NCBI RefSeq assembly: GCF_000143415.4
Contig: NW_003314265.1
Location: forward strand, 3,004,559 to 3,068,558
Length of the DNA stretch: 64,000 nt
Source: Selaginella moellendorffii
Taxonomy: Eukaryota > Streptophyta > Lycopodiopsida > Selaginellales > Selaginellaceae
Reading direction: 5' to 3'
Shown: one piece after another, positions 47,152-58,945 of the stretch
How the letters are laid out: every line of letters begins with the position of its first letter
Numbering within the stretch: position 1 is the stretch's first letter
Notes under the pieces: model-generated
Databases searched by the model: none
Told to the model about the DNA's origin: nothing
The model's input: the letters and a program-made list of their open reading frames with translations, nothing else
Made by a program: the position numbers and the translations under genes

Positions 47152-50100
47152 TCACGCCTCCTCTGATTCAGATTCGGATTGTTCACCTTGAAATAAAATA
47201 CATTAGAAACTTAGTAAAGGAATATTAATGAATCTCACCTTGAACCCGGGTTATGAATGCTCTTGCTGCATCTCTTACATGGTCTGGCAAGGCGATGGTG
47301 GCACTCTGCTTCCGCATCCAACCATGCACAACATTATCCACCGATATGCTCATGCTGGGATCCCTTGGATTCAGCACCCATCTCTTTTCTAGGCAATCCT
47401 TTGTATATCCGGAACTTGGCTTGAACCACTCCACAGTTACATTGAAGGAGTTAGTTTCCGCGTCCTCCTTTGCATCAGTGATGCGGCGCCCCACCCATAT
47501 CATTTGTTTTTTATTACTGGGTCTGACAAGCACGACCATTCCTTTGCAGACCTGTACTGGATTGAATGCTGAATCCGGCTTCTTGTTCCTCGGCCCACAA
47601 TAGTGATCCTCAACATTGTTATCTGTCACTGCATTTCCAGAGGACATTATTCCGCTACTATCTGGTGCTCTGGGTTCTGGCCAAAAGGACTCTTCCAATT
47701 CTTCATATACAACCGGCCCATTTTGGATAGCAGATATAATCTTCTCCCAGTATTCGAGCAAAGGCTTGCACCTCTGAAAATAGGATTCTCCACCAAACAC
47801 CAACCCCCTCTTCCAGAAGGCAATATGCTGTCTAATCCCGGCCACTATACTTTCCTGGTCTTTGAGTCCATCCGGGTGCATCGGCCGTGGGGAACCCTGA
47901 GGAATCATAGGTTCCCCAGTTATGGGATCTCTCTTGAAGAGTTCAATGCCGTTCACTAGCAGCCACACTGTTGTAAGCAACCAAAGGGAACGACTCGAGA
48001 GACAGTCCATGAGGTTCAAATATAGAGGGAAAGGGCCCATGAATAAGAGTGCACCCCCTTTTCCAATCGGTCAAGGGTCTTGGGATAGTTTGAGTTAAGC
48101 GTCCTTGGGTTTGAATAGTACTGGGCTGGGTGACTTCCCGGGAAGTCCAAACTCAGGAGCTTACAACTGTGTCCCATTCTCTCATCTTGTACCTCATCAC
48201 TGGAGCACCGTCACACATGCTGAAATGAAACTGAAGAGGCTTCAAGTGGCCAATCAGCGTTTCGGATCCGTCCTTGATGTAGCCTCTTACAAACCCCTTA
48301 AAGTCTGGAACCTCTGTCAGAAGTGCAGCTTCAACAGTGCCTTTGATGCAATTTTGGAATTCATCGTAGAGTTGTGGGAGGATGAGGACATTGGATCGCC
48401 GGAGGGACTCTGCCAGGTGACTGAACATGGCATCGACGTCTTCATGAGTGTGCCCAACCATGAGAAAGCCAAGTATAACCGTTTCAAATATGCCTTTGGC
48501 AACAAGCATCGCCAAGTACGCGAAGACGTACATGTTTTTGTTCTCACTGCCAGCATTGTCTGTTTGGAGCAGAAGATGGGGTGGAAGGCCACATCGGCCG
48601 CAAGAACTTCCTTGAGATTCTGCTTCGTTTGGATGAGGCTCTGCATTCACCGGGCGACCAGCCTCGTCGGAATGGCATGAGGCCTCACGTGATAACCCTA
48701 CAATCTGACGGCCAACATATTCACTAGGATGGCATGGGGCCCCACGTGATACTGCAAGCCTTTGCTCCTCCTCCAGCTGAACCCTGTATGGGGTTCGATC
48801 GACAAGGGCCTTATGCAAGGGTTGGCCGTTCAGCTCAGTCTGCGCACTTTGCAGAGACCTTAAGTGTTTTGCTAGGGACGCAATCATCATGTTTGCACCC
48901 CCGCCACCCCATAGAGGTACAAAGAAGTTCCCATAGTTCTGGGCACCATGCCCATGAGCGATTATGCCAAACAGAGACACAGGCAGCTGCATGGATGAAG
49001 AGATTGCCTTGGGGGCAGGATTGAGTCGAGGTAAGCACGTCTTTTTCTGGTCCATTTTGTCGTGGATGATGTAGAGGTAAGAGTTAGGTCTCTCCATGGA
49101 GAGAATCCTGTTATGATAATATGCAGTCCTGCAGCTTCTCTGCTCGATGTTGTGGTCGAGCCGCCTTCTAACCAACGTCTCTCGCTCTTGAGCGCTGCAA
49201 GAATTCTTCGACAAAGCCATTTTGATAGCAGTGCACTCGTCACACTTTGAAAAGCTGGAGTACTTTCCTATACTCACATCCCTAAACCTGTTGCTCCACA
49301 ATCTACTAAATTTAGATTGGCTCAGCTTCCTGTAGCCATTACTCTAGAGTTCCCGATTCACATCTTCCAATATGGCCCCCTTGGTATACATGGAAGGGAG
49401 AACTCGTTGGGTGTCTCGTGTTCCATCTTCCAAGAGGCGGGTTTTATGTGGTTGCTGCTCGCTACATGTCTCGACAAACCTCTTGAAGATTGCCTCTCCA
49501 TATACAACATGACCCCTGGTTTTGTGCGTACCGTCGTTCCCATGGATTGCCTGTTGAACCCTTTGTTCCTCGAACTCAGTTTTGATTCTGTAGAATGTGG
49601 TTCGAGGGACTCCATAAATGATTCTCCATGCCTTCATGCAGACCAAACCCCTCTGGAAGACCATGCCCCCCACCTGATGTTCTGAAGCATCAACAGATGA
49701 CCGTAATGCCTCATACACAAAATTGCGAGCTGCCTTCCAGGACAATGTCTTGTATCTTGCTCTCTCCTCTTCAATAGCATCCCAATCAGCATGTTGACAG
49801 CACCTCCTCTTGCAACAAGCAACTGTCGAGACCATTCGAACCTCCATCGCCATTTTTTGCCTTTTCGATTCGTTGCTCAGATCCCTTTGGCTGCGCTTTA
49901 GGAAGGTGTACTTTCTTTTCCCATGAAGAGATGTTCTGTCATCAGTTGTAGTGGTGTTTGATTGTGAATCCTTCACATTCTCAAACACTAAGTGCCTCAA
50001 TTTCCACCGCACAATGCTTCCAATAGTCAGACTGTTTTCTTCTGTGTCAACAACCTCTAAAATCGCAACTCCAATATCATCCTAGCCCAATTCTTGATTA

Positions 50101-50492
50101 GCAACCGCATCTCTTGGATCGACAACTGTGGCTAAGCCCTCAGCTACCACCTCCCCCTCGGGGTTGTTTAGAAACACCTTTGCCTGAATCCATGTAGCAC
50201 GGTTCTTAAGATCCACGGAGGGAACATGCATCGCACTTGCGCTGTCCCCAACATCTGCTTTCTTCTGAAGATTTTTCAAGGCAACAACAACATTTACCCC
50301 GACGACCATCTCTCCTCGTTTAATAGCGACCACATTCCCATCGAAGACAGTCTCTACTGATACAACAGCATTGCCTTCCCCAAGCCTTTGACAGTGTATA
50401 ACAAAGTTCCGATCCATAGACACAAGGGTCCCTTTAGCAACTCTCTTCCCACCATTCAAAATGTAAACCTTTTCCCCAACCCTGAAGGCCAT
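47152..50492 (-). pseudogene. DUF7869-type transposase-like gene of transposon 2
   Basis: One minus-strand frame from the ATG at 50492 to about 48155, broken only by TAG codons after QELG (50084-50082) and NREL (49346-49344). It then runs through poorly resolved splicing to 48040-47225 and a last exon ending SESESEEA at 47152. Order: a repeated basic/hydrophobic N-terminal domain (VYILNGGKRVAKGTL), a Cys-rich segment (CCKRRCC) with GLVCMKAWRIIYGV, a C-x2-C (KCDEC), then LLLQTDNAGSENKNMYVF and FLMVGHTHEDVDAMFSHL. The last two blocks are hallmarks of DUF7869 proteins, which look like RNase H-fold transposases. Two palindromes insert peptides in the catalytic region. The C-terminal part contains VRPSNKKQMIWVGRR. 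Confidence 0.65.
48673..48750. repeat. Two palindromes inside the DUF7869-type coding sequence
   Basis: 48673-48694 and 48729-48750 are read in frame as SREASCHS and SRGAPCHP just before LLLQTDNAG. Their half-sites match the dispersed palindrome family. Confidence 0.8.
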
Positions 50493-50868
50493 TCTGAAAG
50501 TGCAGAAAAGAAGTTAAGACCATACAAAAAATGATTGGAGAATGGCCTAAATCATAACATACCAAACAACCTCAATAGCATGAGGCCACATGCCATTATT
50601 CAAACATGCTATTGACACCCACGTGAAATTTTGCATTCACAAAATTGGCATGAGGCCTCATGCCATCTTGATATACACACAGCTGCAGGCAAGTAAAAAC
50701 ATACATGACAATACGCTAGCCATGAAATTGCAAGGGCCCAAGATGGCATGTGGCCTCATGCCATTTCTAAATGTGGTCCTAAGCCATTCCATGGTGAACA
50801 TACTAGGAAGCACAAGTGCCGAATATCAAGAGGAAGCGGTAGCCACACCAAAGACAGTGCCGCTCGCA

Positions 50869-51057
50869 ACACCGCAACTACTCGTAGTGCTGCTCGCAAC
50901 ACTGCAACTGCTCGTAGCGCTGCTCGCACAAATTGCCACTCGCATAAACTGCCGCTCGCAATGGTGCTCGCAATGCCGCAACCGCTCGTAGACGCATAAA
51001 CCACAGCTCACAACACCGCTTACACAAGCAGCGCTCACTGCGCTCAGCGGAACCAAA
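50869..51057 (+). repeat. GCTCGCAACACYGCAAC tandem repeat
   Basis: Degenerate units of about 34 bp (GCTCGCAACACTGCAACTGC, GTAGCGCTGCTCGCAC). GC-rich, upstream of the DUF7869-type gene. Confidence 0.8.
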
Positions 51058-51787
51058 AACACGGCGCACAAAAATGATAGACCTAGGAATGAGTTCGAGA
51101 ATTCAAAAATAACACACGCTTGAATGTCACATCAAATCCTCTGACAAACTAGATCTTATGACTCCTCTGACAAATTTCAAACTGAGTAGCTTCTAGACTT
51201 TGCTGTCGGAGGTTGAACTTTGTCACATCATGTCCTTGCCTTGATCCAGCTGTGCCATGTCAGTGATTCGAACTTTGCCATGCCATGTCAGCGATCCGCA
51301 CCAAGATTATTCGCCGTGTAAAGGAATAATTATGCTGTGTGTGTACGTCCATTTATGGCAATATAAGGCCACACGCCATTCAAAGAATAATGCTAGTCGA
51401 GCATTTTTTGGTGCATTTTTGGATTCAAAATTGCATGAGCCCACACGCTATAAAGTTTACCTGTACCAAAAATAGAAACAACTTTATTTACTTGGGAATT
51501 TAAGTGGTTGAGGCATTTTTAAACTTACAAACACATGCCCTACTTACATTCCTTTGGTTGCTTAAAATTCAAAAATATTATAAACCTTTCTTTTTGCATT
51601 TTCAATGTTTTCAATTATGGTTTTTGATTTTCGCAGGACCAGCCTAGTAATCTATTTGCATCCCGTCATGTTTATAGCTAGCTTTCGTTTGTCCCCTTCG
51701 CTAGCCTGAGATACATCTGCTCGGCATCTGCCTCTTACAGCATTTGCCCAGAAAGGGCATCTTTCTTCACGCAGCATTTGCCACATG

Positions 51788-51813
51788 TTTAGGGTTTAGG
51801 GTTTAGGGTTTAG
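51788..51813 (+). promoter_or_regulatory. Telo-box array in transposon 2
   Basis: Three and a half TTTAGGG units, followed at about 52598 by a degenerate TTTAGGGTTTTTTGGG. It lies in the divergent promoter, as in transposon 1. Confidence 0.6.
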
Positions 51814-53032
51814 CAATTCAGTAGCTTGATAAACATGCAAATACAGAACTTAATGCAAAATCCTTTGATATGTCACAATGCCCCTAGGACCATAAACACA
51901 TTTCAATAGAGAGGGTCCTTTCATTTCATAACTCCTTACGTAGATCTTGGTGAAACCAAAGTTAGTGAAGTTAGTTTCTTGTGATCCCGCATCTGATTGT
52001 GATGTCCCTTTGCAGTGTCGATGGAAAGGTCAATGCACACCAAACTGTAAAATCTTGGAGCAAAATAACGGTCGGATCTATGGCAAATGCCCCTGAAACA
52101 TTGTAAGGCTCGTGTGGTCTCATGTGGTGTCCGATCGAGATGCTTCTTTGCAGGGTCATCAAGAAAGACATTGTATACCATTCTGTAAAATCTAGTTGCG
52201 ATCTAACGGTTGGATCTCCAGAAAACTAGAAAAAAACTCGCGCGTGTCAGAATATCCTAGGAATATACTCCTATATGCCCCTGAAAATGGCATGCGGCCC
52301 CACACCATTCAAGAGATAACGCCAGATGACGCCAAAAATTTTTTGGTGCATTTTTTGGGTTCAAAATTGCATGAGCCCACACGCTATTAAGTTTATCTTT
52401 GCCAAATAGAGAAAAGTTTATCTGTGTCATGTGAGGTAGTTACAGTCCTTTGTGCTCGGCATCTGCCTCTTGCAACATTTGCACTAAAAGGGAATTTTTC
52501 TCCATTCAGCATTTGGCCCTAAAAATGGCATGCGCCCACACGCCATTCAAGGAATAACGCCATAGGACGCCTGGATTTTTGGGTTTAAAATGTTTAGGGT
52601 TTTTTGGGTTTTTTCAAAATATTTTGGGTCCAACGTTTTTTGGGTTTCTTTGGTTCAAAATTGCATGAGCCCACACGCTATAATATTGATTTGAGAGAAA
52701 AATAGAAACAGATAGAATTTCTTTATTTAGCTGAACATCTGCCATTTTTGGAAATACAAGATGCTTTGGAATATCCAATCATGCATGGTATAAATATAGC
52801 AAGGGTATTAAATGATATCTCAATCATGATCTTTCTTTTGGATTTCGCGTGCATGCAGTCCAAGGAATGATGATGTTGCGGATTTCTTTTGGATTTTGCG
52901 TGCTTGCATGCGCGCGGCAATCCAGAAATTAATGGTGGCGCCCAAGTCCGCGGAATGATGACGTGGCGGGATTACCAACCGTCGTGACATTTCGTGCGTG
53001 TGAGGTTAGGTTTTGCATTTTGCTTCGTACTC

Positions 53033-53172
53033 GCGCTCGCACACTCGCGCTCGCATCGCGCTCCCACTCGCGATCACGCTCACATTCGCGCTCATCTACC
53101 TTCTCTACAGGTTTCTCGTGTGCATCGGCGTCCACTCGCGCTTGCATCACACTCGCGCTCGCATCGCGCTCG
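53033..53172 (+). repeat. CTCGCGCTCGCA tandem repeat
   Basis: Short CpG-rich units (ACTCGCGCTCGCA, CGCTCACATTCG) shortly before the ParB-like gene; comparable to 16170-16452 in transposon 1. Confidence 0.8.
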
Positions 53173-53391
53173 TGTGCATCGGCGTCCACTTCAAGACACA
53201 CCCAGTTTGTAACTTCGCCGCCAACTCCACCGCACCCACACGCAGCCCACTTGGCGTCCCGGGAGATTTCAGCGCCACTCTCTAACTGTTAAGTGGCAGA
53301 GTAGCCTTGCTGCTACGATCCGCTGCACACACAGTGCACATTCGCCAGCGAGTCCGGCCTCAATTGTCATGCCTCCATTCGACTTCAAATG

Positions 53392-53630
53392 GTAAGTCTT
53401 TTAGGCCAAGTAGAAAATGGCATGAGGCCACATGCCATTCAGTAGCAACATTGGCATGCACCGATTGGGCTCTCGAGTGCAGTCCGGTTACAGATGGCGT
53501 GTAGCCTCACGCCATCTTAGGATGCAGCCTCAAGACATCTGATGCAGTGGTGAATGGCGTGTGGCCTCACGTTATTTCCAGCTGCTAGCTTTTCATCTGT
53601 CAGCTCTAATTGTTGTGCATTTCTAAACAG
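53392..53630 (+). other. Putative intron 1 of the ParB-like gene, with three palindromes
   Basis: GTAAGTCTTT to TTTCTAAACAG. Contains palindromes at 53417-53438, 53494-53515 and 53554-53575. The phase does not fit the 53369 start, so the exact junction is uncertain. Confidence 0.5.
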
Positions 53631-54809
53631 GCGAGGAATTGCGTTCTTCTTCCAGCCACTGTCAATGTGGATGCAGAGAAGGGGGAGGAGCTCACCAGTT
53701 GGACTTTCGGGATGGAAGGCGAGGATCTGAGGCTGTACAACACAGATGGTGGGAGAAAAGAATGCATAGGGATCCTCATCCAAGTGACAGACACTCCATG
53801 CAGTTCCATGCAAGAATATGGACTGGCACTTGTGGTAGAGACAGCGTCCGCCTTCAAGATCCACCTTGCACATCCTAGCGGCTTCCCGGAGGGGGGCAGC
53901 GGCTATGAGGAATTCCTAGAGGGAGCTAGGGAGAGGTTGTCCAGAAGGCCCACAATTTCAAAGATGCTGCGGGTCTATGAAGATCACATGGAATCCACGG
54001 ACCTCACCTACGGCGATGTTCAAAAACTATATTCCAACATTGAGCCATTGAGAGTGCCTCCAGTTCGCGAAGCAAAGGGGAAGGGGGTCGATCTGAAAAC
54101 TACCCCGAAGCAGAAAAGGGTGGTCAAGCTCAAGCCGACGTCCGACTCTCCTGGTCCAAAAAAGAAGCTACTCGGTGATGCCATTGCCTCGGGTTTGAAC
54201 ACTACACCCACCAAAAAGAAGAGCCGCAAAGAGCAGAAAGAGCAAAAAGAGGCAGCAAAAATCGTCGCAGATAATAGTACTTGTTACTATTCCAACAAAG
54301 TATATACAATCGACGTGAGCCGTATCGACATCCAAAGCAAATACAACCACAGGCTAGTATCTGATGAGTGGGTGGAGAAACTGAAGCAGAAGATGCTGGC
54401 AAGTCCAGTAACACCCGACATCGCAGACGTGATCCCCTACTACCGAACAATGAAGGGCGAGACGAGGTTTCCAGATTTGATCAATAGGAAGGTGTTGGAT
54501 GATCAGAACATCCAGTTCTATGCCGTCTCCGGGCAGCATTCTAACTTGGCGATGCAACAGATAGTTGTGGATATTATGGTGGGCGAGGAGGTGAAGAAAT
54601 TCTTCAAGACAAGAGTTGTCCGCCTGATAAAAGGCAACTCACCCCTCCGATCTATCATATCCATCTCCCACGCGCAGAATGTCAAGCAAGAAACGTGCTA
54701 CAAATCGGGTCTGCACGAGACATTGGCACGAACACGGAAGCTCTGGGTTCAACTGAAGAAGCCACAAAAACCAGGACAAGGACGTGCACTAGCAACTAGC
54801 GCCTGGCAG

Positions 54810-54863
54810 GTAAGCCTCGTTGCATGTGGCATAGCATGTGGCCTCACGCCATTTCTATTGCAG
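54810..54863 (+). other. 54-bp intron with a palindrome
   Basis: GTAAGCCTCG to TTCTATTGCAG, containing AGCATGTGGCCTCACGCCAT. Its length is divisible by three and has no stop, so it could be retained as 18 codons. Confidence 0.65.
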
Positions 54864-56323
54864 GAATTCTCGAGTCTTCTCTCGAAAACACTGGGGATCA
54901 ATGACACACTCAGCATCCATAACATTCTACTCGCAACAAAAGTTGTTTTTGACAAATGGGTAGATGTGCTGAGGAGGTACCATGACGGGGAGTTGCTAAA
55001 CTCAATGGGTGTGGAGGACGGCCGGAAGCCCAATGATTTGAAGCTCAACGCCTTGCATTTCTCGCGGTCTCTAGACGACAACGACCTTCTGACAGTGGCT
55101 AATGCTCTTCTACGTGGTGAGGTAGTCTTCAACAAGACCAAAATGACTCCCGGCCATATTGTGACATACGAGGACTTGTGCACGACTCTGAGAGCTCGTG
55201 CGCTATTGAAGGATTGGATCTTCGAGCAAGTGGCCGTGGAGAGGGTGAGCATCGACACCACGCAAGAGATGATGGAAGAGCTGGAGTTGTCAAATGAAGA
55301 CATCGACGAGTACGTGAAGGGGGCCCCCAAGTTCATCGATCTGCTGCGGGATGCCACGAAAAGTAAAGCTGAGAAGTTGGATCAGTATCCAAATTTCATT
55401 AAGAGGGATGTCGACCACCGGCTTCAGAAACAGCTCGACCCCGCAGCAGAGGCCTATCGAGAACCTTACCGGGTATACGTGAATTCGGATGAGGATCAAA
55501 GGTGGAGGAGCATCGTTTCCCGCGGAGATGAGCAAGTCAAGAACATCTTTTGTGTGATGGACTTCACAAACGAGGAGATCACTCATGCAGACGAAGTCAG
55601 CTCCATCATTGACTTAATGGTGGGACTTGCGGAGGTGGAATCTTCAGTCCACTATATGATCTACGACGCTGAATCCTATCACAAGTTCTGGAAGGCCTTG
55701 AACGAGGTGAAGGCTCGATTGAAAGGCAAGGAGATGCGGGAGATCCATGGGATAATGGCTAAGAAGAAGATACCGACGAATGTCCGCATCTTCACACTCG
55801 CCCTTGTTATTGGTCCTGCAGCAGAGTGGAACTGGAGTGACTTCCCAGCTTCGTTCGACAAGGCCGATCGAATTGATCTGAAGGAGGTCAATTTACCCGT
55901 GCCTGAGGAACTGAAGACGGCTATGGAGCTTTCGAATCCAAAGAAAGCTCCAGGTGCAGCATGGGAAATGCTCAGCTGGGTCTTCAATGCAATAGCAGGT
56001 GGGTCACCTGCTTCCGACTCCAAGGCAAATGCGTTGTCGAGTACAACTGCAGCGGACTATTCTTTCGAGCCGCACTACTCAAGGGTGTCCCGTGTGTTGC
56101 GGTGACAAACTCCATTGAAGAGGTGACTTCAATGGAGCATATAATTACAGTTGTCAAAGAAAAACAGTATCTTCTCTGCGAACCTGGTGAGTACGCACTT
56201 TAAGTTTAAATGTTATCTCACAAGCTTTGTATGGAGGAGCGTGGCCACCCCCAGATGCTGAAACGGCGTTAACAGCTACTGTTGAAGATACCCATGTTGG
56301 GCCGAGCTCACAACCTGCACAAG

Positions 56324-56361
56324 GTAAGGTCACGTGAGGCCTCACGCCATTTTGATTATAG
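56324..56361 (+). other. 38-bp intron, more than half palindrome
   Basis: GTAAGGTC then CGTGAGGCCTCACGCCAT then TTTGATTATAG. Removal keeps the reading frame between SSQPAQ and RCEYSD. Confidence 0.6.
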
Positions 56362-56451
56362 ATCGTTGTGAATATTCAGACACGAGGACTGAAAAGCGCA
56401 CTGGTGGCGCGTCGAAGAAGGACAAACAGACAAGCAATAGGAAAAAAGGAG

Positions 56452-56500
56452 GTACAAATTATATTTGCAATGGCGTGTGGTCTCATGCCATTCCTTGCAG
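56452..56500 (+). other. 49-bp intron with a 22-bp palindrome
   Basis: GTACAAATTATATTTGCA, the palindrome at 56470-56491, then TCCTTGCAG. Removal joins SNRKKG to GDTSSKAKQ in frame. Confidence 0.7.
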
Positions 56501-57855
56501 GAGACACTTCTTCAAAGGCAAAACAGGCAAGCACCAGCCAAGCTCAAACTGACAGTGGTCATAAAAAGCGAAAGCACGTTAGACAGTCGTCGGGATCAGA
56601 GGCGTTTGATTCGAAAAGGAAGAAGGGCAACGAAAAGATGATAGGTAATGCCTCGCGGTTATGGCGTGTGTGCGAAAGCAGCCAGTCACCACCTCCTGAC
56701 TCAGATTCCTATGGCGGACTCCTCTTCCCCAATCTCAATGGAGAGGTACAATGGATGAGGGATGCTTTTCAAGTCAGGGCCACGTTTTTCTCATCTCGTC
56801 GTCTTCGAAGGGTGCAAGAACGTGCAGAAACCATGTTAAGACAGTCGGGTGAGGATACGGTCCTAAGTCACGCACTAAAACAGGCTATGGATGTCTTGTA
56901 TTTTGAGATGGAGACTCGGCCAGATGATTTTCCCAAGATGGTCCTGGAAGAACAAGCCATCCAGCCTGAGCAGCCTATGGAAGAAATGCAGGAGGGGGAT
57001 GAGGAGCCAGAGAAAGATAATGAGTAGGAAGAGCAGAAGGACGAAGAGGAGGACAAAGAAGAGGAGGACGAAGAAGAGGAGGACGAAGAGGACTTGGATG
57101 GTCCTCACAATGGTGACGATCACAATAACGACGACGACGATGATGATGACGATGGCCAGCCTGAGGTGGCCAAAGAGCAGCGGAGGAAGGTCATACAAGA
57201 CAAACCATCAGGTAAATAATAGTACATCCATTCCTAACCTTTTACCATTTCTAACATTGTCCATGTAGGTCGCAGAGCAAATGGTAAGTAGAGATTATTC
57301 AGTTGAATTAAGATACAAACTCTAGCCTTTAGTGTCGAGGAAGGATAGTGCGAAACGTATGTCCAATCCTTCAGAATCAGCAGTGCGCCCAAGTGATATC
57401 GGTCCTAGTTCCTCAATAGCAGTTGATGGTAAATACAGTATAGTCGATTCAATGTGCTAATGAGTTTGTTTTTAGTAGCCAGTAGGGAGGATACCATCTC
57501 AATCGAAGGGAGATATTTGGACATGCATATGGATCCGCCAGTGGACTCTACTTGCCTGCAAGAGTCATCAGAGCTGGTGGAGGCTACTATCCATATCAAC
57601 GCCAAGCAAGCTGACCACGCTCCACTTGATGCTGCCCATACCACTGAGTCAATCTTGTCCATGTATCCAACTGACGGTGACTAGGCGCCATTGGACCCGC
57701 ATGAGGCCGCCCCAGCCGCCGAGCCGGTCGTATCCTCATTTCCAACGGACTCAACGTGTGCCCAATCGTCTGACTACGCGCCGTTGGAACCTCCCTACAC
57801 CGCCCCTGCTGCCTGTTTGGTCATGTCCACTTTGCCAACAAAGGCACCAGCTGAA

Positions 57856-57877
57856 ATGGCGTGTGATCACACGCCAT
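57856..57877. repeat. Perfect 22-bp palindrome in coding sequence
   Basis: Half-site ATGGCGTGTGA followed by its exact reverse complement; read as MACDHTP. A near-identical copy at 57931-57952 reads MACAHTP. Confidence 0.9.
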
Positions 57878-58945
57878 CGGAACCACCCCATGCCATTGTT
57901 GAGCCAGTTGTACCAGAGTCTACAGCTGAAATGGCATGTGCCCACACGCCATCGGATGCAATTCCCACATTGCAGAGGAGAGTATTTCCGCCCTTCACGT
58001 TTCCTCGACCAAAACCCTCTCAACGACCATCGGGTGCACCATTCGCTAATATTGTAGATGGTAAAATTGACTTGTACCATTTTTTATGCTGACGCATTTC
58101 ATTTCAGAGTCACGGCGAAGGTACTGTATCGTTTTTGATCTGAACGGTGTCCTTTTCTCCCATGAGCGTGGCTCGTCCTCGAATGTCACTGCACCCTCCA
58201 AAGCCTGCGGTCGCAAGTTGGTCAAAAGAGACAGATTCACATTAATCACACGGGAGAAACTGCGGGATCTAATAATGACCATGCGACACTTAAAACAGAG
58301 GGTTTGCAATTGGGAGTTTGGACATCTATGATGCGCCACAATGCATTAACGTTTCTACAGATGATGCACAATCAGACGCGAGTAATATTACCATTTGACT
58401 TTCTCCTAACGCAGGAGGATTGCTTGACTATGGTCCATGTGAGGGGTAGCAAGCCCATCTTGGTCAAGCCAGAGGCTGTAGTGATGAACCAGACTGCTAG
58501 GTCAAGTGAAATCCTCATCATCGATGACTCGCCGATTAAAACTGCAGTGAACACGCACACATATGCAGTGCACCCCATCTCTTGCAGTATGGAAACTAGG
58601 GAGAAGAAACCGTATGTTCTGGGGGACCTTGCAAAACGGCTTGGAGCGATGGTGATAGAGAACCGGCCAGTCCAGGAGGTGGCTGCAGAAATCAACCAAA
58701 TGGCAGATGGAACGGTATATCAGAAGCCATTTGATCGGACAGACACCAGTCATCATTTATGGCATGTATATTGTCTAGCCAAGCACTATCCGCATCTTCA
58801 TAATCTGCTCAACCGGATGGGTTCTTCGACCACTGAACATGAGCGTGGACATATTAGAGAAGAGATGGCATTACTATTGGGTTTAAATCCTGATAGTGTG
58901 GAGAGATTCCAAGATTATTGTATAGGCATTGGAGGCAAAAAATAA

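Larger units (their letters stand above)
50493..53368. promoter_or_regulatory. Divergent intergenic region of transposon 2
   Basis: Between the DUF7869-type gene (minus) and the ParB-like gene (plus). Contains palindromes at 50575-50596, 50646-50665 (perfect), 50743-50764, 51355-51379, 52287-52308 and 52525-52546. It also has three GCATGAGCCCACACGCTAT variants (about 51433, 52368, 52662), a GCTCGCAAC-type tandem repeat (50869-51057), telo-box repeats (51788-51813) and CTCGCGCTCGCA repeats (53033-53172). No convincing gene. Confidence 0.5.
53369..58945 (+). pseudogene. ParB-like gene with degenerate methyltransferase-like motif and FCP1-like HAD domain, transposon 2
   Basis: Putative exon 1 begins ATG at 53369 (MPPFDFK; transposon 1 also starts MPP), but its junction to 53631 is one base out of phase. 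The 53631-56105 frame holds a basic/Lys-rich linker and then a ParB-like domain (VSRIDIQSKYNHRLVSDEW ... FYAVSGQHSNLAMQ, about 54310-54560), Arg of GxHR being Ser. After a frame slip near 56020, VVEYNCSGLFFRAAL resembles a decayed motif I. Then come Lys- and acid-rich linkers, a TAG at about 57026, degenerate Pro-rich repeats (SSDYAPLEPP) with a TAG at about 57682, and an HAD domain. The HAD motifs are IVFDLNGVLF (58128-58160), GVWTSMMRHNA after a second frame slip, and ILIIDDSP (58512-58540), as in FCP1/SCP phosphatases. Short introns (38-59 bp) include 54810-54863, 56324-56361, 56452-56500 and 58061-58107. Not intact. Confidence 0.65.

Noticed and set aside
51788-51813. TTTAGGG array as a telomere or chromosome fusion point
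   Set aside because: Only three and a half units, inside a transposon promoter; the other element has a comparable short array.
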